Shown here piece by piece: positions 50,955 to 59,657 of a stretch of DNA of 64,000 bases. Location of the stretch: NCBI GenBank assembly GCA_949283655.1, contig CASDTH010000032.1, forward strand, positions 62,001 to 126,000. The letters are read 5' to 3'. The notes below the pieces were generated by a model. The model was given only the letters and a program-made list of their open reading frames with translations. It searched no databases and was not told where the DNA came from. A program made the translations under genes and the position numbers. The stretch's first letter is position 1. Each line of letters starts with the position of its first letter. This stretch comes from an uncultured bacterium (GTDB taxonomy: Bacteria; Bacillota; Clostridia; Oscillospirales; Acutalibacteraceae).

Positions 50955-52082
50955 TCAGCCCTGCCTCCCCGGGCAAACAAAAAGCTTTGTCAACAGCTCC
51001 CCTGCGTCCTCGGCGGTAAATCCACCCGGGGACACCCGGAAGTTTTTCACATCCTCCCATCTGGCGCAGTAACCAGAGACCTGCTCTGGCATCATCTGCA
51101 CGGCAGAGGCATCCGTCAGCCGCTCTACCACGCCGCGCAGCGTATCAAAATCTGTGCCCAGAAGCCGGTAATATTCCTCCGCGCGCGCCGGCGCGAACCG
51201 TGCCCCGCGCTCTAAAAACGCTGGCATAAAGGCGGTACAGGCGCGCCCGTGCGGGATGCCAAAATCCTCGGTAAGCACATAGCCCAGTGGGTGTGGGAAG
51301 GCAGTGCCGCAGGCGCTGAGCACAACGCCTGCATAGAGCGAGCCATAATACAGCCGCTCACGCATGGCCGGGTCGGGCAGATAATCGTTGCGGTCCAGCC
51401 AGATGAGGGCATTCCACAAAAGTGGCAGCCCCTTCACCGCAAAAAGCTTGACTGGATCGCTTATGGAGGGATTGAACCACCCCTCCGTCGCGTGGGCAAA
51501 AGCGTCCAGCGCGGTAGAAACCGTCACGTCAAACGGGACGCTGTGCGTATACGACGGATCGGCAAATGCAATGCGTGCATAGCAATCCGGGCCGGAGATG
51601 CTCTTTTTTCGCCCGCTCTCATCGATTGTGAGCACAGATACAGGCGACACCTCGCTGCCCGTTCCCGCTGTGGTGCCAACCAGTGCCAGCGGGAGCGGCG
51701 GGTTAGGATATTCCCGCCGGAAAATATCCATTGGTGCAAGCGATGGATTTGCCGCAAAAATTGCCGCGGCTTTCGCAGCATCCAACGGAGAGCCCCCGCC
51801 AATGCCGATGATAAACTCCGCGCGGACACTCCTCGCTACAACACCAGCCTCATAGCAGGCAGAAACCAGCGGATTCGGGCCGATGCGGTCATAAACCGAC
51901 CAGCCGATTTCCCACACATCCAGCGCCGCCGTGATATCCGCCAGCGCGCCGCTGCATTTTGCCGATGAGCCGCCGGTAACGATCAGGCAGCGTCTACCGA
52001 GCGAACGCAGCAGCGTGGAGTTGCGCGCAACCGCCCCCTCCCCGCTGACCACCTGCACGGGCATATAAAAATGAAAATCCAT
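50955..52082 (-). CDS. Iron-containing alcohol dehydrogenase
   Basis: 375 residues. The N-terminal Rossmann part has GIGGGSPLDAAKA for the NAD(P) phosphate. The C-terminal helical domain carries the metal ligands: ALDAFAHATEG (Asp, His), AFPHPLGY (His) and GIPHGRA (His). Substrate possibilities include butanol, propanediol or sugar-derived alcohols. The family default is NAD-linked aldehyde or ketone reduction. ATG 52082 has a GGTGG site; the frame continues to 52172 without a better one. Confidence 0.92.
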   Translation of the reverse strand: MDFHFYMPVQVVSGEGAVARNSTLLRSLGRRCLIVTGGSSAKCSGALADITAALDVWEIGWSVYDRIGPNPLVSACYEAGVVARSVRAEFIIGIGGGSPLDAAKAAAIFAANPSLAPMDIFRREYPNPPLPLALVGTTAGTGSEVSPVSVLTIDESGRKKSISGPDCYARIAFADPSYTHSVPFDVTVSTALDAFAHATEGWFNPSISDPVKLFAVKGLPLLWNALIWLDRNDYLPDPAMRERLYYGSLYAGVVLSACGTAFPHPLGYVLTEDFGIPHGRACTAFMPAFLERGARFAPARAEEYYRLLGTDFDTLRGVVERLTDASAVQMMPEQVSGYCARWEDVKNFRVSPGGFTAEDAGELLTKLFVCPGRQG

Positions 52083-52294
52083 AAAACCACCACCGCATGT
52101 TAAAGTTTCGGCGCAGGCTGCGGGCGGTCCACCGCTTGTGTCTGCGGCACAGAGAGCAGCGGCCAACTGCAATGCTCACGCCTGCTATTTCTTTTTTATT
52201 TTATCATACTCCGCTGAAAAAACAGTACATAATTTGACAAAACCAATGAAATTCCACTATGCGCTTGTTAATTTTTTATTTAATGGCGAAATGA

Positions 52295-52323
52295 TTGCAT
52301 CTTCAAGCGATATCCTTTAAAAT
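52295..52323 (+). promoter_or_regulatory. Probable promoter of the apbE-rnf operon
   Basis: TTGCAT (52295-52300), 17 bases, TAAAAT (52318-52323). A TTGACA further upstream has no good -10 partner. Confidence 0.5.
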
Positions 52324-52347
52324 AGGATCTGACAAATAAGGCGGTGA

Positions 52348-53409
52348 ATGCCCTTGCATCGTACCTACTCCAAAAAAACGCTCTGGCGCGCCCTTCTTCT
52401 GGGTGCGTTGGCTGTAGCCCTCCTGCTGTTAATTGGCCTGGATTTCTGGAGTGGCCAGCGGGAGGCCTCCTTTGAAAAAAGCAGTCTCGCTATGGGGACG
52501 GTTGTCACGGCGCAGCTTTATGGGCCTGATGGTGAGGAGGCGGCGGGGGCAATTTTTGACGCTCTCCAGGCATTGGAGCAAGAGCGCCTCTCCTGGCGGC
52601 TGTCCTCCTCCGATATTGCGCGCATAAACGCTGCGGCAGGCGGCAGCGTGCCGGTTGCTCCTCAAACCATTGGTTATTTGCAACAGGCGGCCGCAGTCAG
52701 TCAAAAAAGCGGCGGTGCCTTTGACTGCACCTTGGGCGCACTGACGCAGCTGTGGGATATCGGCGGGGAAAACGCCCGGGTCCCCTCCCAGGCGGAAATT
52801 GACGCAGCCCTGCAAACAGTCGGCTATCAAAGCGTTTCGCTCCAGGGCGGGCAGGCGGCTGTAGCCAAAGGGCAGGCTCTGGATCTCGGAGCGATCGGCA
52901 AGGGGATCGCTTGTGATGAAATCGCGGCTATGTTGGAGCAGTCCCGCCTATCCGGCGCAGTGATTTCCGTAGGCGGCAGCATCCTGCTGTGGGGGCAACG
53001 CCCAGGCGGCGGCGATTGGAAAATTGGCGTGCGCGATCCGCGAGGGGAAGCCTCCGAGCAGCTGGGTTCCTTTTCCCTGCCCGGCGGCTATGTTTCCACC
53101 AGCGGCAATTATGAGCGCACGCTCACTGTCAACGGGCAAACCTACCATCACATTCTGGATCCTAAAACAGGCTACCCGGCAGATTCAGGGCTCATCAGCG
53201 TCACCGTGATGGCCCCAACCGGACTTTTGAGCGACGCGCTCTCCACGGCCTGCTTTGTTTTGGGGTATCAAGACAGCCTTCCCCTTTTAAAGGAATTTCA
53301 CGCGGAGGCAATTTTTGTCACGCAGGAGAGAGCTGTGTTCGTAACGGAAGGATTGCGCCAAAGCTTTACGCTGACAAACGGCGATTACCATCTTGCCAGC
53401 GCGGGCTAA
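52348..53409 (+). CDS. apbE: FAD:protein FMN transferase
   Basis: 353 residues. One N-terminal anchor helix (LLLGALAVALLLLIGLDF) places it outside. The core motifs are MGTVVTAQ, DLGAIGKGIACD (metal/FAD loop) and HHILDPKTGYPAD. It attaches FMN by a phosphoester bond to Thr or Ser residues; RnfG and RnfD in the same operon are its expected substrates. It begins the cluster with an AAGGCGG site. Confidence 0.95.
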   Translation: MPLHRTYSKKTLWRALLLGALAVALLLLIGLDFWSGQREASFEKSSLAMGTVVTAQLYGPDGEEAAGAIFDALQALEQERLSWRLSSSDIARINAAAGGSVPVAPQTIGYLQQAAAVSQKSGGAFDCTLGALTQLWDIGGENARVPSQAEIDAALQTVGYQSVSLQGGQAAVAKGQALDLGAIGKGIACDEIAAMLEQSRLSGAVISVGGSILLWGQRPGGGDWKIGVRDPRGEASEQLGSFSLPGGYVSTSGNYERTLTVNGQTYHHILDPKTGYPADSGLISVTVMAPTGLLSDALSTACFVLGYQDSLPLLKEFHAEAIFVTQERAVFVTEGLRQSFTLTNGDYHLASAG

Positions 53410-53470
53410 GCCGCTTGTGTTCAAACAGGAGGCGGCAAGCCCGGCCGCAGGGCACAGGGGATAAACAGTT

Positions 53471-53851
53471 ATGAAAAAGCAACCGATTTTCCGGCGGGCT
53501 GACTTGATTCTGGTTGTTGTTTGCGCTGTGATCTGTATCTTTTTATTTTGGCCCTCCGGCGGGCGCACGCCTGCGCAGGCAGTGCTTTATTGTGAGGGGG
53601 AAGAGGTCGGTCGCATTGCACTCAGCGAGGTCGACTCGCCTTATACCATGGCGCTGGGCGATAACCCTGCGGCCGTCGTCCAGGTGGAACCCGGGCGGAT
53701 TCGCTACCTTTCCGCCAGCTGCCCGGATCAGCTCTGTGTGCGTGCCGGCTGGCTATCAAAGCCGGGGGATACCGCCGCTTGCCTGCCCGCTCGAACGGTG
53801 ATTTCGATTGAGGGGGTGCGCAATTCCGGCGTAGATGTGCAAACCTACTAA
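53471..53851 (+). CDS. NusG domain II-containing membrane protein (Rnf-associated)
   Basis: 126 residues. An N-terminal membrane helix (LILVVVCAVICIFLFW) is followed by a beta-rich domain with the two conserved cysteines in ASCPDQLCVRAGWLSKPGD and TAACLPARTVISIEG, the usual pattern of the NusG_II family found beside rnf genes. The molecular role is not known; assembly or redox of Rnf has been suggested from context. Confidence 0.88.
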   Translation: MKKQPIFRRADLILVVVCAVICIFLFWPSGGRTPAQAVLYCEGEEVGRIALSEVDSPYTMALGDNPAAVVQVEPGRIRYLSASCPDQLCVRAGWLSKPGDTAACLPARTVISIEGVRNSGVDVQTY

Positions 53852-53889
53852 AATCCCCCCATCCTTTATGAAAAGGAGGCGCCCCGCCT

Positions 53890-54426
53890 ATGAGCGGCAG
53901 GCCGAATCTCAGCCCCCGTGCGCAAAAAACGGCGTTGCTCGGTATGCTCGGCGGGGTCGCGCTGGCATTATCATTCCTTGAGAGTCTGATTCCCGGGATG
54001 CCGGGGCTCCCTCCCGGTGCAAAGCCCGGCTTTTCCAATATTGCCGTTATGGCTGCCGCCGCCCATCTTGGACTTCCGGGTTCGCTTTGCATCATGCTGC
54101 TGAAGGCGGGCTATGCATTGCTCAGCCGAGGGGCATCCGCCGGCTTTATGAGCCTTTCGGGCGGCGTGCTGAGCATGGCGGTGATGCTCCTATTGCTGCG
54201 CGGCAGGCGCAATCCATTTGGGGCAGTGGGGGCAGGCATTCTGTGTGCGCTTGCACATAACCTTGGCCAGCTGCTCGCCGCTTGGGCACTCACTGGCACG
54301 AGCGCCATCCTCGGCTATGCGCCGCTGCTGATGCTGTTCGCCCTGCTGACCGGCATCGCCACAGGCGCTGTATACGGGGCGGTGTCGCCCTATTGCAATC
54401 GAATTTTTCCTTCTCTTCCAAAATAA
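53890..54426 (+). CDS. Gx transporter family protein (heptaprenyl diphosphate synthase component I-like)
   Basis: 178 residues, about five or six membrane helices. It contains LLGMLGGVALALSFLES, PPGAKPGFSNIAVMAAA and SRGASAGFMSLSGG. In many Clostridia this family sits between the NusG_II gene and rnfC, as here, where its transport substrate is still uncertain. AAAGGAGG ribosome binding site. Confidence 0.88.
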   Translation: MSGRPNLSPRAQKTALLGMLGGVALALSFLESLIPGMPGLPPGAKPGFSNIAVMAAAAHLGLPGSLCIMLLKAGYALLSRGASAGFMSLSGGVLSMAVMLLLLRGRRNPFGAVGAGILCALAHNLGQLLAAWALTGTSAILGYAPLLMLFALLTGIATGAVYGAVSPYCNRIFPSLPK

Positions 54427-54455
54427 ATTAAGCTTGAAAGCAAGGGGTTGAACAG

Positions 54456-55811
54456 ATGAAACCTGAAAAAATGAAGGGCGTGCTCACGGCGGTGCGCAAG
54501 CCGCGCGGCGGCGTGAGTGTTTCGCACAATAAAAATACCGCCGAGATGGAACCTGTGCGCATGCCCTCCCCGGAGCGTGTGGTGCTGCCCATGCAGCAGC
54601 ACATTGGCGTGCCGTGCGTGCCGGTGGTCAAGGTGGGTGACACAGTCGCCGTCGGCCAGGTTGTAGGAGATAGCGATAAATTCATCAGCGCGCCGATTCA
54701 TGCTTCCATTTCCGGCAAGGTATCCGCCATTGGGGAGTGCACGCTGCCCTCCGGCACACGGGTGCAGAGCGTCACAATTGATTCCGATGGCGAAATGCGC
54801 CTCTACGAGGGCGTGAAACCGCCAAAGGTCAACAACCGGGAGGCTTTTCTGCGAGCTGTGCGCGCCTCTGGCCTGGTCGGCATGGGTGGCGCCGGTTTCC
54901 CAACCCATGCCAAGCTGCGCATCCCGCCGGATAAGCATATTGACACCCTCATTGTCAACGCGGCGGAATGTGAGCCATACATCACGGTCGATTACCGGGA
55001 ATGTATTGATAACTCCTGGGATATTATGTCCGGCCTTTTCACCATCCGGGAGCTGCTCGGCATTGATAATGTCATCATCGCCGTGGAGGATAATAAGCCT
55101 GCCGCTTTTGATGTGCTCAGCCGGATTGCAAACAATAGCAACGATGTCGGCAATCACGTCAAGTTGATGGCGTTAAAATCCATCTATCCGCAGGGTGCGG
55201 AAAAGATGATGGTGCAGTCCGCCACGGGCCGCCGCGTTCCGCCGGGCAAGCTTCCGGCGGATGTGGGCTGCATTGTGATGAATGTCGGCAGCGTCGCCTT
55301 TATTTCCAGATACTTAAAATCCGGCAAGCCGTTCGTCTCCCGCTCCATCACGGTGGATGGTTCCGCCATTGCCGAGCCGAAAAATATTCGGCTGCCCATT
55401 GGCACCGCGATTGCGGATGTCGTCGATTTCTGCGGAGGTTACCAAGGCGAGGTCTATAAATTGCTCATGGGCGGCCCGATGATGGGCCTCGCTCTGGCGG
55501 ACGACAGCCTGCCTATTTTAAAGCAGAATAATGCCATCCTCGCCTTTGCGAGCAACTCCTACCACATCAAAAAAGAGCGCGCCTGCATTCGGTGCGGGCG
55601 CTGCGTTCAGGTTTGCCCGATGAGCCTGATGCCCACACTCATCGAGCGCTATGCGCGTGTAAAGGATGCGGCGAGCCTTAGCCGCATCGGCGTCAACGTC
55701 TGTATGGAATGTGGCAGCTGCGCATACGCTTGCCCCTCCGGGCGGCCTCTCGTGCAATATATGCGGCTGGCCAAATCAGTTGTCAGGGAAGCGGGGGAAC
55801 AAAAGAAATGA
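54456..55811 (+). CDS. rnfC: Rnf electron transport complex subunit C
   Basis: 451 residues. It has GMGGAGFPTHAK for flavin/NADH binding, a central SLBB-like region, and two ferredoxin clusters near the end, CIRCGRCVQVCP and CMECGSCAYACP. RnfC is the NADH-side peripheral subunit. It lacks the long repetitive C-terminal tail of gammaproteobacterial RsxC, as is normal in Clostridia. Its stop overlaps rnfD (ATGA). Confidence 0.97.
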   Translation: MKPEKMKGVLTAVRKPRGGVSVSHNKNTAEMEPVRMPSPERVVLPMQQHIGVPCVPVVKVGDTVAVGQVVGDSDKFISAPIHASISGKVSAIGECTLPSGTRVQSVTIDSDGEMRLYEGVKPPKVNNREAFLRAVRASGLVGMGGAGFPTHAKLRIPPDKHIDTLIVNAAECEPYITVDYRECIDNSWDIMSGLFTIRELLGIDNVIIAVEDNKPAAFDVLSRIANNSNDVGNHVKLMALKSIYPQGAEKMMVQSATGRRVPPGKLPADVGCIVMNVGSVAFISRYLKSGKPFVSRSITVDGSAIAEPKNIRLPIGTAIADVVDFCGGYQGEVYKLLMGGPMMGLALADDSLPILKQNNAILAFASNSYHIKKERACIRCGRCVQVCPMSLMPTLIERYARVKDAASLSRIGVNVCMECGSCAYACPSGRPLVQYMRLAKSVVREAGEQKK

Positions 55812-56833
55812 GTTTCACAAAAAAGCTGACAGTCAGCGCCTCGCCGCATGTGCGCTCGCCTGAAACCACCACTGGGATCATGCTGGATGTAATCATCGCT
55901 CTGATCCCGGCGCTCGCGGCCAGCGTCTGGCTCTTTGGGCCGCGCACGCTGCTCGTCACGGCAACCACCATTCTCACCTGCATGCTCAGCGAATTTTTAA
56001 GCCGTAAAATTATGAAGCGCTCCGGCACATTGGGAGATCTGAGCGCCATTGTCACAGGGATTCTGCTCGCCTTCAACCTGCCTGCCACCATCCCTCTGTG
56101 GGTCGCCGCAATTGGCGGCGTGGTAGCGATTGTGGTGGTCAAGCAGTTTTTCGGCGGCATCGGGCAAAACTTTGTCAACCCCGCCCTGGTGGGGCGCATC
56201 GTGCTGATGGCCTCGTTTCCGACAATGATGTCCACCTGGGTGCAGCCTTTCGCCTGGCGGGGCGCACAGGCAGTCACCACAGCCTCCCCACTCGCTTCCA
56301 TCACCTCCATGCTCGCTACCGGGGATGTTTCCGCTGCGGCGCTGTCCACCAACACAGCGTTGCCATCCCTATGGCAAATGCTCATTGGCCAGCGGCAGGG
56401 CTGCCTGGGCGAGGTCTGCGCCGTAGCGCTGCTGCTCGGCTTTGCCTATCTGCTCATCCGCCGCGTGATCACCCCTACGATCCCGCTGACCTATATCGGC
56501 ACCGTAGCGGTGATCATGCTGATCGCGGGGAAGGGCAGCCTCCCCTTTGTCGCTTATGAGGTGCTGGGCGGCGGCCTGCTACTGGGTGCGATCTTTATGG
56601 CGACGGATTATACCACCTCTCCGATCAACTTTAAGGGCAAGCTCATCTACGGCATCGGCTGCGGGATTTTGACTGCTCTCATTCGCCTGTTCGGCAGCCT
56701 ACCGGAGGGCGTCTCCTTCTCCATTATCATCATGAATATTCTGGTTCCGCATATTGAGCGATTGACGACACCCAAGCCCTTCGGCAGCGTCAAGGAGCCC
56801 AAAAAACGGCAAGAAAAGGAGGCAAAGGTATGA
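55808..56833 (+). CDS. rnfD: Rnf complex subunit D
   Basis: 341 residues with about ten membrane helices. It starts MSFTKKLTVSASPHVRSPETT, the typical RnfD entry. GGIGQNFVNPALVGR and FMATDYTTSPI are conserved. The flavinylation region, usually SGATPLA-like, reads VTTASPLAS, so the FMN-linked residue appears to be Ser. The ATG overlaps the rnfC stop by four bases. Confidence 0.95.
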   Translation: MSFTKKLTVSASPHVRSPETTTGIMLDVIIALIPALAASVWLFGPRTLLVTATTILTCMLSEFLSRKIMKRSGTLGDLSAIVTGILLAFNLPATIPLWVAAIGGVVAIVVVKQFFGGIGQNFVNPALVGRIVLMASFPTMMSTWVQPFAWRGAQAVTTASPLASITSMLATGDVSAAALSTNTALPSLWQMLIGQRQGCLGEVCAVALLLGFAYLLIRRVITPTIPLTYIGTVAVIMLIAGKGSLPFVAYEVLGGGLLLGAIFMATDYTTSPINFKGKLIYGIGCGILTALIRLFGSLPEGVSFSIIIMNILVPHIERLTTPKPFGSVKEPKKRQEKEAKV

Positions 56834-57414
56834 AAGAGAGGAAGGGCCTTTTCAAAGCCATCTTCATCCCGACCATCTCCCTCTTTGTCATCTGCGCGGT
56901 ATCCACGGTGCTGCTCGCTGTTACAAATGAAATCACAGCGCCGATGATCGCAGAGCTGGCAGCTCAAACCGCCGCCCAGACGCGCCAGCTGGTGCTCGAA
57001 GGTGCCCAAAGCTTCAGCGAGGAGAAGACGGTTTCGCTGGACGGCGCGGATTACACTTACTATGAGGGTCTCAGCGGCGGCAGCGTTGTCGGCTATGTTT
57101 TCACCACTACGAGCAAGGGCTACGGCGGCGATGTGGAGATTATGACCGGCGTCAGCCGCAGCGGCGAGGTAACCGGCGTGCAAACGCTGACGCTCAACGA
57201 AACAGCCGGCCTCGGCATGAACGCGCAGAAGGATTCCTTCCGCGATCAGTTCAAAGGGAAAAGCGGCCAAATCGGCGTTGCCAAAAATAATCCAGGTGAA
57301 AACGAAATACAGGCGCTGACCGGGGCAACCATCACCTCCCAGGCGGTGACGGATGCGGTCAATATCGCGCTGGAGCTGTATCAGCAGATCACGGGAGGTG
57401 TGGCAAATGGCTGA
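56830..57414 (+). CDS. rnfG: Rnf complex subunit G
   Basis: 194 residues. One N-terminal helix (IFIPTISLFVICAVSTVLLAV) precedes an extracytoplasmic FMN-binding domain with the flavinylation motif LTGATITS. The linked Thr is expected to be modified by ApbE. Overlaps rnfD (ATGA) and rnfE. Confidence 0.95.
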   Translation: MKERKGLFKAIFIPTISLFVICAVSTVLLAVTNEITAPMIAELAAQTAAQTRQLVLEGAQSFSEEKTVSLDGADYTYYEGLSGGSVVGYVFTTTSKGYGGDVEIMTGVSRSGEVTGVQTLTLNETAGLGMNAQKDSFRDQFKGKSGQIGVAKNNPGENEIQALTGATITSQAVTDAVNIALELYQQITGGVANG

Positions 57415-58111
57415 AAAAAGAAGCTTGGGCAAGGAGTTCACCAAAGGCCTGCTCAAAGAAAACCCGGTGCTGCGCCTTGTGCTCGGCACCTGCCCCACTT
57501 TGGCCGTGACCACCTCGGTGGAGAGCGCGCTGGGCATGGGAGCTGCGGCCGCGATTGTGCTGGTTTGCTCCAATATCGTGATCTCCGCGCTGCGCAAGGT
57601 GATCCCCTCTAAGGTGCGCATTCCCTGCTACATTGTCGTCATTGCCGCATTTGTAACGATTGTGCAAATGCTGGTCAAGGCCTTCCTGCCGCAGATTGAT
57701 GAGCAGCTGGGCGTTTATCTGCCACTCATCGTCGTCAATTGCATTATTCTCGGCCGGGCGGAGGCCTTCGCGGGCAAAAACCCGATTGTTGCCTCCGCGC
57801 TCGACGGCCTTGGCATGGGCGTCGGCTTTACGGCGGCCCTGCTTGCAATGGGTGCTATCCGTGAGCTACTCGGCGCTGGCACGCTGTTGGGCCATCAGAT
57901 CATTCCGGGCGCTATCGCGCCGATGATCATCTTTATCCTGCCGCCCGGAGGGTTCTTCGTTTTTGGCATGCTGATCGCCTGCGCGAACCGGCTCGCCGAA
58001 CGCAAAGGCAAACCCAGGGCAACACTGAGCTGCGGCTCCTGCCCGATGGCGGACGCTTGTGCGCACGCAGCGTGCGAAACGGCCGAAGCAAAGGAGGGTG
58101 AGGCAAAATGA
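57407..58111 (+). CDS. rnfE: Rnf complex subunit E
   Basis: 234 residues, six membrane helices. It has FTKGLLKENPVLRLVLGTCPTLAVTTS and GRAEAFAGKNP, each with the inverted-topology RnfA/E Cys motif that holds an intramembrane iron centre. A C-terminal Cys-rich tail CGSCPMADACAHAAC is longer than in some relatives. ATG 57407 with GGGAGG, overlapping rnfG by eight bases and rnfA by four. Confidence 0.95.
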   Translation: MAEKRSLGKEFTKGLLKENPVLRLVLGTCPTLAVTTSVESALGMGAAAAIVLVCSNIVISALRKVIPSKVRIPCYIVVIAAFVTIVQMLVKAFLPQIDEQLGVYLPLIVVNCIILGRAEAFAGKNPIVASALDGLGMGVGFTAALLAMGAIRELLGAGTLLGHQIIPGAIAPMIIFILPPGGFFVFGMLIACANRLAERKGKPRATLSCGSCPMADACAHAACETAEAKEGEAK

Positions 58112-58701
58112 AGCTTTTCCTTGCCATTTTAATGACCGGTATCCTGACGGAAAATTTTGTCCTCTCCAAATTTTTGGGCATCTGCCCCTTCCTCGGCGTC
58201 TCCAAAAAGCTCAACACGGCACTCGGCATGAGCACTGCCGTTATTTTTGTCATGGTGCTCTCCACTGCCGTCACCTACCCGATCAATCAATATCTGCTCG
58301 TAAAAAATGGGCTGGAATATTTGCAGACGCTTGTTTTTATCCTCGTGATTGCGGCGCTTGTGCAGCTTGTGGAGATTGCGCTCAAAAAATTTCTGCCGGC
58401 GCTATATAACTCGCTGGGTATCTATCTGCCTCTGATCACCACAAACTGCGCCGTGCTTGGCGTTGTGCTGCTGAATATTGATAAGGGCTATGGCTTCTGG
58501 CAATCCATCGTCAACTCCCTGGGCGGCGGCCTCGGCTTTATGCTGGCCATGGTGCTGTTTGCCGGCGTGCGCGAGCGGCTGGAATCCTGCGAGGTGCCGA
58601 AATTTTTGCAGGGGCTGCCGATTACGCTGATCGCCGCATCGCTGGTATCCGTCTCCTTTTTGGGGTTTACGGGGATTGTCGAGGGCATGTTTGGCTCCTG
58701 A
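58108..58701 (+). CDS. rnfA: Rnf complex subunit A
   Basis: 197 residues, six membrane helices, homologous to RnfE in the membrane. LSKFLGICPFLGVSKK and TTNCAVLGV are the conserved cysteine-bearing pair. It overlaps rnfE by four bases. Confidence 0.97.
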   Translation: MKLFLAILMTGILTENFVLSKFLGICPFLGVSKKLNTALGMSTAVIFVMVLSTAVTYPINQYLLVKNGLEYLQTLVFILVIAALVQLVEIALKKFLPALYNSLGIYLPLITTNCAVLGVVLLNIDKGYGFWQSIVNSLGGGLGFMLAMVLFAGVRERLESCEVPKFLQGLPITLIAASLVSVSFLGFTGIVEGMFGS

Positions 58702-58802
58702 GTCAGCCAAACAGCCGTGTTTAGGCAAGCCGAGCGCTCTGTGCCGCCGGGATTGTAGGCAAAGCACGGCGGCGCGGCTTGCAGCGAAAGGATGATGATA
58801 CG

Positions 58803-59621
58803 ATGAACCCCATCTTGCTCTCTGTTTTGATCGTAGCGGCCATTGGCTTGTTAGCCGGTTTGGGCCTTGCAATCGCCTCTATCGTGATGGCGGTGCCGGT
58901 GGATGAAAAAGCGGAAGCACTAGAGGCTGTGCTCCCCGGCGCGAACTGCGGCGCGTGCGGCTTTTCCGGCTGCTCCGGGTACGCGAAAGCCCTCTCGGAG
59001 GGAAAAACCACGCAGACGGCTCTTTGCGCCCCGGGCGGCAGCGAGGCGGCGAAGGCAGTCGCTGCGCTTCTTGGCCTCTCGGCGGAAAATGTTGTGCCCA
59101 TGGCGGCGACTGTCCTCTGCCGTGGGAACCACACCAACACGGGCACAAAATTTGATTACGCCGGCGTGCAGAGCTGCAAAATGGCCACACAGCTGTTTGG
59201 CGGCTCCTCTCTGTGCAGCTATGGCTGCCTGGGCTATGGCGATTGCGCAGCAGCCTGCCCCTATGGCGCGATTACCGTATGCGAGGGCGTGGCACAAGTG
59301 AACCCGATGCTCTGCCGCGCATGCAAGCTCTGCGTGAAAGCCTGCCCCAAGCAATTGATTACCTTACTGCCCCTACACGAGGCAAAGGCTGCCGTCCTCT
59401 GCCGTAACAAAGATAAGGGCGGCCCGGCACGAAAGGCCTGCAAGGCGTCCTGCATCGGCTGCATGCGCTGTGTGAAGGCCTGCGAATACGGGGCTGTGAC
59501 GGTGCGAAACAACCTTGCCAGCATTGACCCCGCCAAATGCACCGCCTGCGGCAAGTGCATGGGGGTTTGCCCCTCAGGCTGCATTCGCCTGCTTGGAACA
59601 ACAGCAGGGGTACAATCATAA
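58803..59621 (+). CDS. rnfB: Rnf complex subunit B
   Basis: 272 residues. An N-terminal membrane helix (LLSVLIVAAIGLLAGLGLAI) is followed by the Fe-S module GANCGACGFSGC, then at least two [4Fe-4S] ferredoxin domains (CLGYGDCAAACP, CRACKLCVKACP, CIGCMRCVKACE, CTACGKCMGVCP). RnfB accepts electrons from ferredoxin. Its start ATG 58803 follows GAAAGGA. It completes the order C-D-G-E-A-B common to Clostridia. The two sialidase-like genes start 36 bases later. Confidence 0.97.
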   Translation: MNPILLSVLIVAAIGLLAGLGLAIASIVMAVPVDEKAEALEAVLPGANCGACGFSGCSGYAKALSEGKTTQTALCAPGGSEAAKAVAALLGLSAENVVPMAATVLCRGNHTNTGTKFDYAGVQSCKMATQLFGGSSLCSYGCLGYGDCAAACPYGAITVCEGVAQVNPMLCRACKLCVKACPKQLITLLPLHEAKAAVLCRNKDKGGPARKACKASCIGCMRCVKACEYGAVTVRNNLASIDPAKCTACGKCMGVCPSGCIRLLGTTAGVQS

Positions 59622-59657
59622 AAACGCCACTCTTTAAGAAAGGTTATTTTCACTGCT

